A stretch of 64,000 nt of DNA, taken from the NCBI GenBank assembly GCA_030280995.1, contig JASXTE010000052.1, positions 1-64,000 of the forward strand, in the 5' to 3' direction. The translations under genes were made by a program, and so were the position numbers. The first letter of the stretch is position 1; each line of letters opens with the position of its first letter. The notes beneath the pieces are model-generated. The model ran no database searches, was not told the origin of the DNA, and saw only the letters and a list, made by a program, of their open reading frames with translations. Origin of the DNA: Hemileia vastatrix. Lineage: Eukaryota > Basidiomycota > Pucciniomycetes > Pucciniales > Zaghouaniaceae. Below are positions 14,115 to 26,727 of this stretch, in pieces.

Positions 14115-14297
14115 ATGACCTTTAAAGGAACCATTTTATACTTTAGAAAAAGGGTTAAAAATGGAAGACAAATTTTTTTTTATCGTTTTCATAACGACAC
14201 TTACAGGGTAATCAAATTAATTGATTCAATTTCATTTGATGAATGTAAATTTAAGAATAAAACACAATTTGATGATTATATAGTCATTGATGAATAA
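14115..14297 (+). CDS. Hypothetical 60-residue open frame upstream of the zinc-ribbon gene
   Basis: The frame starts at ATG 14115 and ends at 14297, 242 nt before the zinc-ribbon gene on the same strand. It is not built from repeats. It begins MTFKGTILYFRKRVKNGRQ and ends FDDYIVIDE, with Tyr/Phe-rich strands. A shorter frame, 14032-14118 (MYSPLNIEEESSFDLPNN...), overlaps its start by four bases (ATGA). The two could be halves of one frameshifted gene, possibly part of the same mobile element as 14540-15298. I do not recognise either. Confidence 0.25.
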   Translation: MTFKGTILYFRKRVKNGRQIFFYRFHNDTYRVIKLIDSISFDECKFKNKTQFDDYIVIDE

Positions 14298-14539
14298 ATT
14301 GTGATGAATATTTGTTAAATTGTAAAATACAAAGTAAGATAATTTATTAGAAACGCTATCGTTTGCACATCATATGCAATTACTAGTGACGCCATAAAAT
14401 GACCACTAGATGCGGCTACTATCACTCAGATTTTTTTGAATTCAATGGTTAATTCAACATATAGATCGATCATTTTAATATTTAATATTATTTAAATTTT
14501 TATTCTTTACTTTGATATTTAAGTATTTCAAGCAAATCA

Positions 14540-15298
14540 ATGCCTGTCATAACTCGTTCTTCACGAAAAGCACAAGTTAAATGTGCACAATCAATTGAAT
14601 GTCGTAATAGAAACGCAATTGATGATTGTAACTGCTTACATCAACTACTCAGCGTGGTCATTGGTTTTAATTTGTTACCTGATAAATCAGCTACATATAA
14701 ATGTCCTAAATGTGATGAAATCTTACAAATTAAAGATGAAAAGGTTCACTGTTCAAGAAAACGTTGTTGTTTCACACTTGATATCAATTCAGGTACATTA
14801 TTTGCCAATGAGACTATTGGGATTGAACTATTTATCAATTTGGCATATGCGTTTAGTCAAAATGTATCTGATCAATGGTGTTATAAGAATTTATTTGATC
14901 CAAAAAAGGTTTCACCAAGTAAAGCTAAGCAAGTTATTGTTTATTGGTTCAAGATATTTGATCAAGTTGTGAATGATCGATCTGATCAAACGGATGGTCC
15001 AAGTGTGAGCAATAACGTTTATTCAACTGCAATAGCATCACGAATCATAACACCAATGACATCAATAACAAAAGATAAATCAACATTGAAGAATCCAACA
15101 AAATTGTTCTTCCATTTACTTGAAAAAATATCAATGAAATATCAACCACGGATCAATCAATACAAGGTAAATGATATAAAATAAATGGTGTGTGTTTTTC
15201 ATATTTTTCGTTTGTTTTGAAAAAAGAAATTATCTTTTATAATGAAGCATATTGATTGTACTGATGACACTTATTGGCTATTTGTAAATGAAGCATAA
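14540..15298 (+). CDS. Merlin-transposase-like zinc-ribbon protein, two exons (candidate domesticated or decayed transposase)
   Basis: The ATG at 14540 opens a balanced-composition frame. The frame reads to a stop at 15184, but an intron 15167-15226 (AAG|GTAAAT ... TTTTGAAAAAAG) joins it in phase 0 to 15227-15298, which ends CTDDTYWLFVNEA. That gives about 232 residues. Residues about 54-80 form a zinc ribbon: CPKC, then C-SRKRC. SGTLFANETIGIELFINLAY follows, with a WCYKNL/VYWFKIFDQVV helix segment. This order matches the N-terminal part of Merlin (IS1016-related) DNA transposases, where a Cys4 ribbon precedes the DDE nuclease domain. The nuclease domain is absent, so it cannot transpose on its own. 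The frame is intact, which argues for a captured gene or a recent fragment. No terminal inverted repeats were recognised. Family assignment is by pattern only. Confidence 0.45.
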
Positions 15299-15922
15299 AA
15301 TGACAAGTAACATGTGATGATAAGTTGACAATGATGATGATTTACTTGGAAGTTATGAAGTATATAAGTGAATTTGTTAAAAGAAGTAAAAGAAAGAAAG
15401 ATATATTATTGGTCGATTTAAAGTATGAGTGTATATTTCATTGACACCGAAGAAGAAAAGATGAAGGAGGTAAAGAAAGAAAGAAAGAAAAAAAAGTCAT
15501 GTCATAAATTTTATTAAAGTTGCTGCTGGTGACACTATTTGTGATGGTTGTGTGTTTATGTTGTGGCATTTGATTTATTATTTTACCATGGACTCGATGA
15601 AAGAAAAAGCACACAAGTGAGAAGTATATACAACAAGAAGAAGAAAGAAGAAAAGAAAAGGATTTTACTTCACCTTAAAAGTGAATTTTACCACGAAGTT
15701 ACTTGTGTGTGTGAGGTGTCAACTTGTGTCCATGAAAATCCCAGTCACGAAGATTGATTTTTTTTTTCTTCTTCTTCTTCTTCTCTTTATTTCTCGATTT
15801 ACTCTTCTTCTTCTTCTTCCTCTTCTTTACTCTTCTTCTTACGGTTAAAGCAACTGATCCTGCGACTGAAGAGTTGATCTCTTCTCTTATTTCATCTTTT
15901 CCTTCGTTCTTTTCTCTTAACG

Positions 15923-15951
15923 TTCTATTCTATTCTATTCTGTTCTATTCT
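15923..15951. repeat. TTCTA/TTCTG pentanucleotide array
   Basis: Five to six copies of TTCTA with one G substitution. Confidence 0.9.
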
Positions 15952-18900
15952 TCTTTTCTCTTCTTTTCATGTCTCATTGCAAAGCATTGGACTATTCTTG
16001 TCTTTTTCTCTTCTTCATCTTTGTTGTATTCTTTTGTTGGTCTCTCATTTCTGTTTGCACTTTCACACCGTAAGACTTTGCACCACTTTTGTTCTTTCTC
16101 TCTCTCTTTTTTTTCTTCTTCTTTAATTCATTCTTTCTTTTCTTCTTCTTCTTCCTTCCTCTCTTCATCTCAAACATTGCTAAAGGACAAGTGAAAGAAT
16201 AGAAAAGAACAAAAAAAGAAGAGAAAAGAACCAATAGTCCTGTCAATTGACGCTGAGTCATTTTTGTTCTATCCTTCGACTTGAACTTTCATTTAAGTGA
16301 GTCAATCCTTTCGAGCACATGTCTTTTCTCTTCACACTTAACCTTCTTGTCTTGTCTTCTTCTTCCTCTTCTTCTATTTTATTTGTTTCTACCATTTATT
16401 ACATCAACTTACAATTCACAGTGTCACTGTACTTACTTCACAATCACACTTTTCCACCAAAATCGACCAATTGAATATTCAATTGAATTCATCTTCTTCT
16501 TCTTTTCCTTGGAAAAACTCACGTGACTGAACTTCATTCAAAGTACATTTCATCTGGTATTTGCTTTGCTTTACTTTTTTGTTTGTTTATTATGTGTATG
16601 TTTTGACAAATCTTCTTAGTGACTTGTGTAAAAGCAAGTTCTAATGAAAAATCGAATATTCGAAATTCACTCGTCAGATAACCACTTGTATGATGAAATA
16701 GAAGTAAAGAACAATATTGTAAATCGTGTGAACAATTTAATTTGCTATTAATTTTCTCCTTCTTCTCATGACAATTACAGTGTAAACATTTGTAATGATA
16801 TCATTTGTTCAGTTGTTATGTTTGATAACCATGAAATAGTCAATCAATATAACTGTCTGAAACAAAGAAACAACTAGTTGTATAGTTTATATGAACAAAG
16901 TTAAACGATATTTGGTAAATTGAACTGTTCAATGTTGAATTGTTTCAACTATAAAGTTTGAAGGGTAAAAAATTACCTTTTTAACCAACAATGAAGATGC
17001 ATACTGTCTGTATATGTCTGTCTGTGTTTCTTTTATATATACACACACGTACAGGTTGATACTGTTACGAATGAACAAATCAATCAATTAGACCGATTGG
17101 GTCGACGTAAGGGTGTTTACTTGCATCCTTGGAATGCAATTTGAGCGGAAATTAAAGGTCTCAACCAAAAGGAAGTTCCAACACAAGACAAAATCGAATG
17201 CACAACACCAAACCTTACATGACAAAGAACAGAGTGAGAGAGAGAGAGAGAAAAAGAACTTTTTGCTATGTCTTTGGTTCTTTTGGTTCTTTTTTCTCTC
17301 TCTTTATTTCTTTCTTCCTACTTCTTTTTCTTAGTAATCTGACCGTCGAGTTCTTTCTCCCTCTCTCTTTTCTTTTCAATGGACCAAATCCCAGAACTCA
17401 CTTCTTACGGGTGACTTGTGCCATGGCCTGCCACTCTCAACTAATTGATGAGATCCTTTTTGGGGAGGTTTACTTGTATTTTTCTGTTTCTTTTTTTTTA
17501 CTTCTTCTTCTTACTTTTCTTTCTTTTTTTTCTCCTTCTTCTTTTACCCATACTCAATGTTAACATACTAATGCTTTTTTGCTTTGGCAAACGCTTAATG
17601 AATCAACCAATTGCTCTGTAATCGATCACGAGATTCACTCAAAGTGAGAATGAGACACACACACACAACAGTATGTGAAAGTTAACTTCACTTACCGCCT
17701 TTTACTTTACTTACAAGTAAAGTCAACCATGTGACTTACAACAAATTCGAACCTTATGTGTCCAGTTTTTCTTTTGTCCTCCGTCTGGATGTTCTGATGT
17801 CTCAAGTCATGGTATATGCTGTGTATATACTGTTGATAGTGTGACGAGTCTTACCACCGTCAGCAGTTTACTTTATCCACTTGACTCGACAATGGTAAGT
17901 GACAAGTGACCACGACTCAGTTCAATGTAAACCAAAGTTCGATCCGTTGGGACTTTTTGTTCCTTTTACCGGCTTCACAGACATGACTCACAGTTCTGTT
18001 TAGTTCTTTTTAGTTCTTTTCATTGATCTTTCTTTCTTTTTCATCCTCTTACAATTGTGAGTCACCTGTCATCAGTCAAATTGAACGTTAGATGAAGTAA
18101 TCTGTACGCGTGAACCATTCAAATGGCACCTTTTGTATTAGGTTGTATTGGTTGTATCTGTTGTATCAACTGTAGTAATGGCAGTAAATTTTATTTACCG
18201 ACAAGTAAACGTCCTTACAATCCGCCCTTTGAAAGACCGAAGAGAAAAAGGCCGAAGGTCTCGACCTCTTTGGCAAATTGAGGTGTAGTAGAACCTTTAG
18301 AACTTTACTCTAGAACAGAACCTAACAGAGAGAAAGAAAGAAAGAGAATAACTGTCTAGACAGATGACTCGACTGGACTGTCTGGTGAGTCACGTATGGA
18401 CGTAATCAATTTCACTATTAAATGACCAGTTGATGTACAATCGAGTGTAACTTTTATTTGAAAGAGATCCCCTCTTGGATGAACAAATGATTAAATGAAA
18501 TTAACCAAAAATTCAATGATGGAAACAATGTTCATCCTTGTTGCTTGTCATACAATTTATCCTTCCAAATATTTCACTTGTCAACATGGTCAGTCAATTG
18601 AATGAACTTTCTTTACTCTATTACTTTCACTTGTATGACTCATGATGGTCTATAAATCTATCTATCTTATTCTTCATGTTGATACAAATGATCCTTTCAA
18701 ATGGTTGTCCTCAACTAGTTGAATAGTTATTGTCATTGTCATTGTTGATCATGTTCAATGTTACACATGTGAATTTAACCTTTAGTTGAATAAGAACTAA
18801 TGAAATTTATCACCTGAGTGTTGTAATGAAAAATAATATTCTACTTTCAGTACAATTTGAAAATTCAATTGCATTCGTTGTCATGTCAATTGTACTTTTG

Positions 18901-21548
18901 TTGTTGTTGTACTATATATATATATATATTTGCTCATTTTCATCCACATACTCATTTATGTATGTAAAAGAATACAAAATATATACAATAAAATATTTCA
19001 TTGAGTAATTCACATGTGATATTTGTGATATTCAGATTAATCATAAAAAAAATGTAGTTAAAGTAAAAAACAAACTTTTTCTTATACATGTCAATTTATT
19101 TGCTAATTTACCAAAGTTAATTATCGAATAACTAATTTAGTAAAATATGAAGAAAAAAAAATATTTCATTCCACACATTACAATTTATCTGTCACTTTAA
19201 TCATACATTAAACTTACTTGATTTATTAACATTTTATCTTTCTTCTTCTTCTTTTTGAAATATTTTTCAATCGTTAAATTTAAATTCTCTTGCCAATTGA
19301 ATGAATGAATTACATTTACTGTTCATATGTTTTACAAGAAACGAGAAGAGAAAAAAAAAATCAATTAAATTATTCATTTGATTCAATCAGTAAAACAACT
19401 TATTTGCTACATTTGTACATTGGTCAATTTACATGGAGAAAGAAGTAAAAAGTTATCCTAAAATTCGAATATAACAGTTTACAGTTTGATGTTGTTCACT
19501 TTGACCAAAATGATGTTCTTTGGTTCTTTGGTTGTTGTTGTTGTTGTTATTGTTGTTGTTACTTGTTGTGCATGTTCATGTTCGATACCATTGAAAGGTA
19601 CTAACATGCATCCATTGCAATGACTCAATTAATTATTTACAATAACAGCGAATTTGAGACGGTTCATAGTGAATTTTCTTTTTTTTTCCTTCTTCTTCTT
19701 CATCTTCATCTTTTGCCATTTGTACCATTTGTGCCATTTGTTAAAGTGCACTCAGTAACTCACAAAGTCACTAACTCACTAACTCAATCGCCAATCGGCT
19801 CTCCATGTTGAAGGTGAATTCGACTTATACTGGCAGGTTCTGGTACTATTCTAGGTCGTGTCGAACTCTTTTGCTTTCTCTCTTTCTCGTTGGTTTTTTT
19901 CTCTCTTCTTCTACTAAATTACCTTGACTCTAACTTTGCTTGATTCTTCAATGGCCTATGACCTCATCGTACATCGGTCGGTCTATGTGTGTGAATAAAT
20001 CCTCTTGACAGCACACGAGACTAACAACCGAGTAGAAATGACCAATTTATTTTCTTTTTCACCCACAAGATTCAACTGCAACTTCAATCAATAATTAATC
20101 TATTAATCACTAGTATTCTTTCATGAGATTAACCAGTGAACTTTCTTTGCTTCTTTCACCTGCTCTTTGTTCTTTTTTACCTTACTTAGTTCTTTCTCTA
20201 TCTTTTTTTTAAAAAGATCAACTTAAACTTATTCCTTCTCTCTTTTCATTGAATCAAGTACTTTTTTAAAATTTAAAATACACACTTGATTATTATTTAT
20301 ATTTTATTAATTTATCACAAATTTATAGTTGGAAAAAAAAATCATATAAATTTTTAACTTTTATTCATTATTCAATGAATCCATTGATATTACTTAATTA
20401 TAAGTATATTTATTTACGATGTTAAGTTAATTATGAGAATTAAAATTAAAAGTCATTTCATTTGATTTCACTTGATCGATATCTTCATCCTACACATACT
20501 TCTTATATTTTTACCTTTACCTGAAACTACTCGAGTTCTTGTTCTTCTTGTTGTTGTTCTATAATATACAACATTGATGTAAAGTGTAAAAGTTTATTTT
20601 ATTTTTTTTTTCCTTTTTCATGAAAAATATTTACAAAAAGTTCAATGACATAAGGGAATAACAACATAAAATTTATTTTAACTTGAACAATTCTCTTTCA
20701 ATTGTAAGTATACAAGTGTTTTTACACACCCTTCAACAATAACAATAACTTCTCATAGTATTCTTCACCTACTTTGTTGTTGTTGTTGTTGTTTCCTTTT
20801 AGTTGTACACACTTTGTGTAAAGTGAAAAATAACAAAAAAATGTAAAAAGCATCTTACAATTTACATTTGTTGTCTTGTTCTTTTATTTCTACTTACAAT
20901 TTGTACACCTTGTACACCTTGTAAGAACTTTTTGTCTTTTTTCAACTTTTCTATTATTTTTTTATCCAAAAGTCAAAGATAAAGAAAAAACAGAAAGAAC
21001 ATTTAAGTCCAACATAATTGGTTAGTTTGGATGTCCAGTATTCGAATGAAATCACTTTGCAATTATATTTTACTTGTTTCTTCATCTTCTTATATGTCTC
21101 ACAATCTGTATTTCTCTTTTTATGATATTTCTTCATTGGAATAAGATGAAGCAGGTGAATCACTTGTTGTGACTGGTGATGTTTGATCTGTTTGATCTGC
21201 TAATTCGAAAAAGACATTCATTCCTCAAGAGGGAAAAAGTCACTTTATCCTACTAGAACTACTATGACTACCACTAGTTCGACTACTACAACTCTAACTA
21301 CTACAACTACTATGACTACTTCTTGACCTCATACACCAGTAAACTCTCGTAGAACAAAAGTTCTATTCTATAAGGTCAGGAGAGTTCAGTTTGCTCTGTC
21401 TCTTGCTCGATTGAACTTGTTCTTCTTGTGTATAAAACTCTTCACATACACACAATGTATTGTCTGACAAAGACACTCACTTTTCTCATTAACAAATTGT
21501 ACGGTGAATGAATTTCCATTGAAACTTATTAATCAAGTCATCAGTTTA

Positions 21549-21568
21549 TTTTTTTTTTTTTTTTTTTT
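21549..21568. repeat. Poly-T run
   Basis: Twenty consecutive T. No target-site duplication or retroposed body was recognised beside it. Confidence 0.95.
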
Positions 21569-24500
21569 CATACCTTCACACTGTGACATACAAGACAGTT
21601 ACAATATTACACTAAAGTCATCGATTGAATCCTCTCAACATCATCCGATGTATGGAGTAAGATACAACAAAGTAAAGACAATTGACAAAATGAAGAAACT
21701 CATCGAATTAAATGTACTTTTTTTTCTATACAAACTTAACAACATGAATACATTGACAACTAATTGTCCTTGTCCTTGGTTATTATCGTTGTTGTTGTTC
21801 TCTCTGTCTTTTTTTTCATCTCTTCACTTTTTGTCTAAGTGGAATCTGTTGATTGCCTCAATCAAAAGATACAAAAAGTACAGACAAGATGAAATAAAGT
21901 CCAATTGTTACCATTCATGTGAACAACATTATCACTTTTATTTTTACTACACAGTTTAACTATACGAATGTTCATTGACAAAGTCATTTAGTTAACGTTA
22001 ACAAGTATGTTTTATTTTTCTTTTCTTTCTTTCTTTGTGTGATGTTTTTAGGTCAACTCGTCCACATTGTACCAATGAGTTATCTTGACGGACCATTTGC
22101 ATCTTCTTCTTCTTCTTTTCTTCACAAACAACTTAAAACTTCCACTTTGTAAATTACAAGGCCTCTTAACAATTTCACCCAACTTGTTTTTGCTTGTTTT
22201 CTTCTTTTCATACATTAAATCTTATTTATTTTCAATCTCCTGTGGAGTGTAAAATTTTTTATTTTCCCCTCAAACACAAATTTAACCAAAAAAACTGAGA
22301 AAGAAAAATACAATTGTAATAGTTTAAGATGTTCTCTTTCTCTTTCTTGTGTATATATTCAAGTTAACCTCGCAGTGTGGTGTTTTCATTCAATTGGAGA
22401 CAAGTGAAATAGGAAACACAAAAAAAGAAAGAAGATGTTGAAGAGAAGGATGAGTTAAGTTGAGTTGATTCATAGGACACTTGTCGCACGTCACATATTC
22501 TAACTGTGTAAAACAGCTTGAAAGGACTATTTTATCCTTTGCAACTGTTCTGTAAACGCATCAGTTGAATTAACTTTTTCTTCCTTTCTCTCTCTTCTAT
22601 TGCTAAGATACAGACATTTTGTCACCTTTTGAAGAGAGAAGAAGAAAGTACTTGTCAATTGAGTCATCTTGTTTCATTGGTCATCCTACGATTGGTTAGT
22701 TCTGTACAGTTCTTTGTTGACGTGTTGCACGCCCAATTGACCAATTGACTGGTAAGTGAGTTGTTGTTTAACAAGTTAACTCCCCATACACGTGACAAAG
22801 TATGGCACACCTTTGTGATGAGGTTTTGTGTTTTTGCTTCTTCGAACTTTACTTACAAATGTGTTCTCTGACATCTGTGAATCCGATGACCCTCACAACT
22901 CTGACTGATGTTTAGAACTAAGTAAAGTTGCAGCTGGTTTTCTCTCTCTCTCTTACTTTTATATCCAGCTGAAAGTTTTTTTCTTTCTCTCTTTCGTGAA
23001 GTGAATTGTACGTTGTACAAATGCTCTATCGTACTTTATGATGCTGTTAGATGTGTACACAGTCATCAGTTGGATCAGTTGGATCAATTCAACTGGGCAT
23101 CTGTTTAATTTCACCCCTGAAGCTTGAGTATGAGATTAATTTTATCCATTGGACTTGTACACTACTTGTGTGATAGTTGAAAGAAAGACAGAATGAAACC
23201 TGGTCATACAAATTACAACCGAAGTAAACCAGACTCACCAGGATGAAGAAGAAAAAAAAATTAGGTAAAAGCTTATTCAAATATATGGACAAAGGAAGAA
23301 ATCCAATGAAAAAGTAAAGATGTCTTGACTTGTGTACTTCTGTGTTATTTGTGTGTGTGTGTGTGTTTCTCTTTCTCTTGCCTTTCATGTCAAAGGGCGC
23401 ATCATTAGGAAGAAAGAGAGAAAAAAAGAGGAAACATCAAGAGAAAGAACTCGAAGTAACGAGCATGGAAACATTGTGCTTTGTAGTTTGTGTGATTGTT
23501 ACTTGGTCAAAAGAAAGAAAAGAAAATTGTTGCTTATTCGCAGTGAAATAAGGGGAGTCATTTAATGCACACAACGGATGAAATAAAATACACATGAACA
23601 AAGTCAAGTGAGGTAAACGAATGGTTCACATAGTAAGAGATGATGTCGAGATGTTGAGATGTTGATATGCTGAAAGATGTGGAGAATGGTGAAGTGTTAA
23701 AGAACTGTTAGAACTGTTACAACTGTCTGTGTGTATATATATGTGTATAAGTTGGGAAGTGTAAGTATTCTGTACTACCAAGAGGGACCCATTTCAAGGT
23801 TGATTTAATGTTGGCTCTAACTTACAGTTGCATCTGGTCCTTCATTTGGCTCTTGGTTGTGTCTTTCTCTTTGCTTTTTTCTTTTATTCTTTTATTCTTT
23901 TCACCTCACACTTACTCCTGTCATCTACACTTTTACGTCGTTTCTCTTGATCATCACTTGCTTTCTTCTTCTTCTTCTTCTTCTTTTTCTTGGCTTCATT
24001 CATCCTCCATATCTTGGTTACTTACTGTTGACTGATACACTGTGGTAATTTTTAGCTAATTTGTTTTTTTCTTTCTTCTTCTTCTTCCTCTCACTTGTCA
24101 GTTCATTTACTCACACACTCATTCACTCTTGTCGATTTTGTACTTTTCTTACTCTCACTCTGTCTATGAACAAATTGTACCTTATCTTCTTCTTCTTCTT
24201 CTTTTTTTCTACTCACTGTGTTAGGTCACACTGTCATTATCATTTGGTGCATTTTACCTCATATGATTGAACAAATGTTGATGAGTCAAATATGAGACGA
24301 CAGATGGGTTGAGTAAAAGAACTGCAAGAAGTAGAACTCGAAAAAATTTTTTCCTTCTTCACCCGAATCAAGTTAAAGTTGTCACAGTCAATAACTTACT
24401 GACTCATAAGACAATCTTAATTACTTTTCCCTCTTAACTACCTTCCTTTCCTTATAGTTTTGGCCGTTAAGTTGACTAAACGTTAACTGAAGCAAAGAAA

Positions 24501-26559
24501 AAAAGAAGAAAAAAAATTTACAAGAACAAGTAAAAAGCAAATCTTTATGTATTTTACTTGCTTCTCTTTTACATCTCTTACAATGTACAATGAATGCAAT
24601 TCATTCCCTTGACACTTGTTCAACTGTACATGGTGTGAAAATGAAACCCTTTTGTCCATTAGTACATCATTTAATGACTTCTTAAAAGTTAAATCTTGTT
24701 AAGCAATGTTCTTTACATCGAATAAAATGTAAATTATCAATCAAATGTTTTCTTTACTTCCATCATCATCATCATCGTCATCATACTTGGACTTGACTTG
24801 ACTTGTTCTTCATGTTCAACGAACAATCAAAGATTGAATCTCAATGAATTTTTCGAGTTCTGATTTACTTTTGATCATTTTGCAAAAATCTTCATCATTT
24901 TCTTATATGATGAGTGTTCAAAATTTAATTTTACCAGATAAATTTATTGCTACATCAATGTATCATATTCAATCATTGTCACTGATATTTTTGGTTGCTG
25001 TTGTTGTTATTGTTGTTGTCTGTGGTTCAAAGTAAATGTTGGCAAGTATAAAGTTAAGTGTACAAAGTGCTTACTTATGAAATTTTCTTTTGTATACCAA
25101 TTTAATTTTTCTCCCCTCAATTCATTTATATTTTACAGTAGAATGAACAACTCTTATTTGTAACCACAGTTACAAGGCAATTTTCCAACATCATGAGAAC
25201 AATTTGTTCTATTTTAATTAGAACAAGTAAAGTTTTTGTCTTAGAACATTTTGTCACATCATTCTGACAAAAAAAAGGTTAATTGAATAATTTACAATCA
25301 ACTGAGTTTGTTTATGTTGACCTTTGTGTAAATGTCATCAAATTCAATTGAATTGAATAAATGTTGGAAAAATTTTTCATCTTGTTTGTTCTACTGTCCA
25401 ATATCATTTACAATTCAAGTGAAATTCAAATAATTTAAAGAAAGAAGAGAATTTTCAATCAAATCATTGAGTATGTAATTTATTTATCAAATTAACAGGA
25501 TAAATAAAAAAAACCTTTTAAAATGTTGACCTTTGACTTTTGAATAAATTTATCATATTTTCATGACTGTTGTTACTTGTCAACTTGTCAAATGATCAAG
25601 TTGACATAAGATTTGAATGAAGAAAAAAATGATAAATCAATTAAACTTTATACTTGAAAAAATGTTCTTTCAATCATTTTGACAATTCACTTGTTGAAGT
25701 TGTTGTTGTTTGTTTGAATGAATTTTAACAGAATGTATTTCATATTGAATTGACATTCAATCGAATACACATAGCAACTGTGTAAGCTTTTATGTTGAAA
25801 AAAAAGTCACAATCTGTTGTTGAGACAGAGATTTAAAGATTTGCTCAAGAAGAAGAAGAAGGAGAAAAGAAGAAGGATGTTACTTTCACATCACCAGTTA
25901 CATTAATGTCACACAAGAGTTGAATGTTCGGTGAAACGAGTCGAGTGTTTTCATCTTCTTCTTCTTCTTGTTCAATTGATTACATCAGCTGTCACTGGCG
26001 TTTGTTGGATCAGCCATAAAGGACAAGAAGAGAAAAGTTGAACAAGTGGAAGAACTAAAAATAAAAAAAACATTCATGATGAAAAAACATATATTTTTAC
26101 CAATAAATCATCACAAAAAAGAAGAAGAACTTTTTTTTACAATATTTTTATACTTTAAATACATATCAACATTGAAAAGACTGACTGATCAGTTGACTGG
26201 ATACGATTGAAAGGTTAAATCTTTCATTAATCCTACCGAAAAGATTTTACTTTTATTTTTCTTGTCAGTTGTTGTTCTAGAACAACAAAAAAGTATGATT
26301 GAAGTTTTTAAAAAAAGACAAGTCAATTGACTCACTACTAATGACAATTTAAATCAACTGTACAACTGGTAAATGAGTCAATTTATGTGATTCATGATGT
26401 TACTGTACAATATTTGAACTAAAGAGAGTTTCAACTTACTTACTTACTGAGTCACATTTGTAAATAGATGTATAAATAGAGAAGAAGAGGAAAAGTGAAA
26501 CAAGCAAGAGCAAAGGAAAGTAACAAAAGGAACAAATTTTAGGTCATTTGTTTGCCAAA

Positions 26560-26727
26560 ATGTCTTTCGATGCCGAAAGGAATGAAAAGTTCATTGAGAT
26601 TTACGAAAGGTTCTTTATTTTTTTCCCTTCTTTCTTCTTGTTGTACCCTTTAGGCTTTTAACAAATACAAAAAAAAACAGCAGCCATCGTAACTTGCTAT
26701 TCATAAAAGATCCAACTGGTTGTTAGA
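26560..26727 (+). CDS. Candidate spliced 40-residue microprotein
   Basis: The ATG at 26560 has A at -3 and starts MSFDAERNEKFIEIYER, which does not look repeat-derived. Unspliced, the frame turns into pyrimidine-tract translation and stops at 26661. Removing 26610-26653 (44 nt, with a strong pyrimidine tract ending ccctttag) keeps the frame in phase 2. It then continues LLTNTKKNSSHRN, LLFIKDPTGC and stops at 26727. The donor (AG|GTTCTT) is poor, which is the main weakness. I do not recognise a family. It could instead be the first exon of a longer gene. Confidence 0.25.

Larger units (their letters stand above)
15299..26559. other. Long intergenic or intronic stretch, no gene seen
   Basis: Dominated by pyrimidine-rich repeats (15,754-16,190 and 17,270-17,560), a T20 run at 21549-21568, (GTT)n runs and a 20-bp perfect palindrome at 26269-26288. 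Long frames rich in Phe, Leu and Ser are translations of TTC/CTT repeats. Confidence 0.45.

Noticed and set aside
15754..16261. Long Phe/Ser/Leu frame on plus and Lys/Arg frame on minus
   Set aside because: Translations of TTC/CTT pyrimidine repeats with no domain signature.
17930..17960. tRNA-like GTTCGATCC box
   Set aside because: No matching acceptor stem, D arm or anticodon arm around it.
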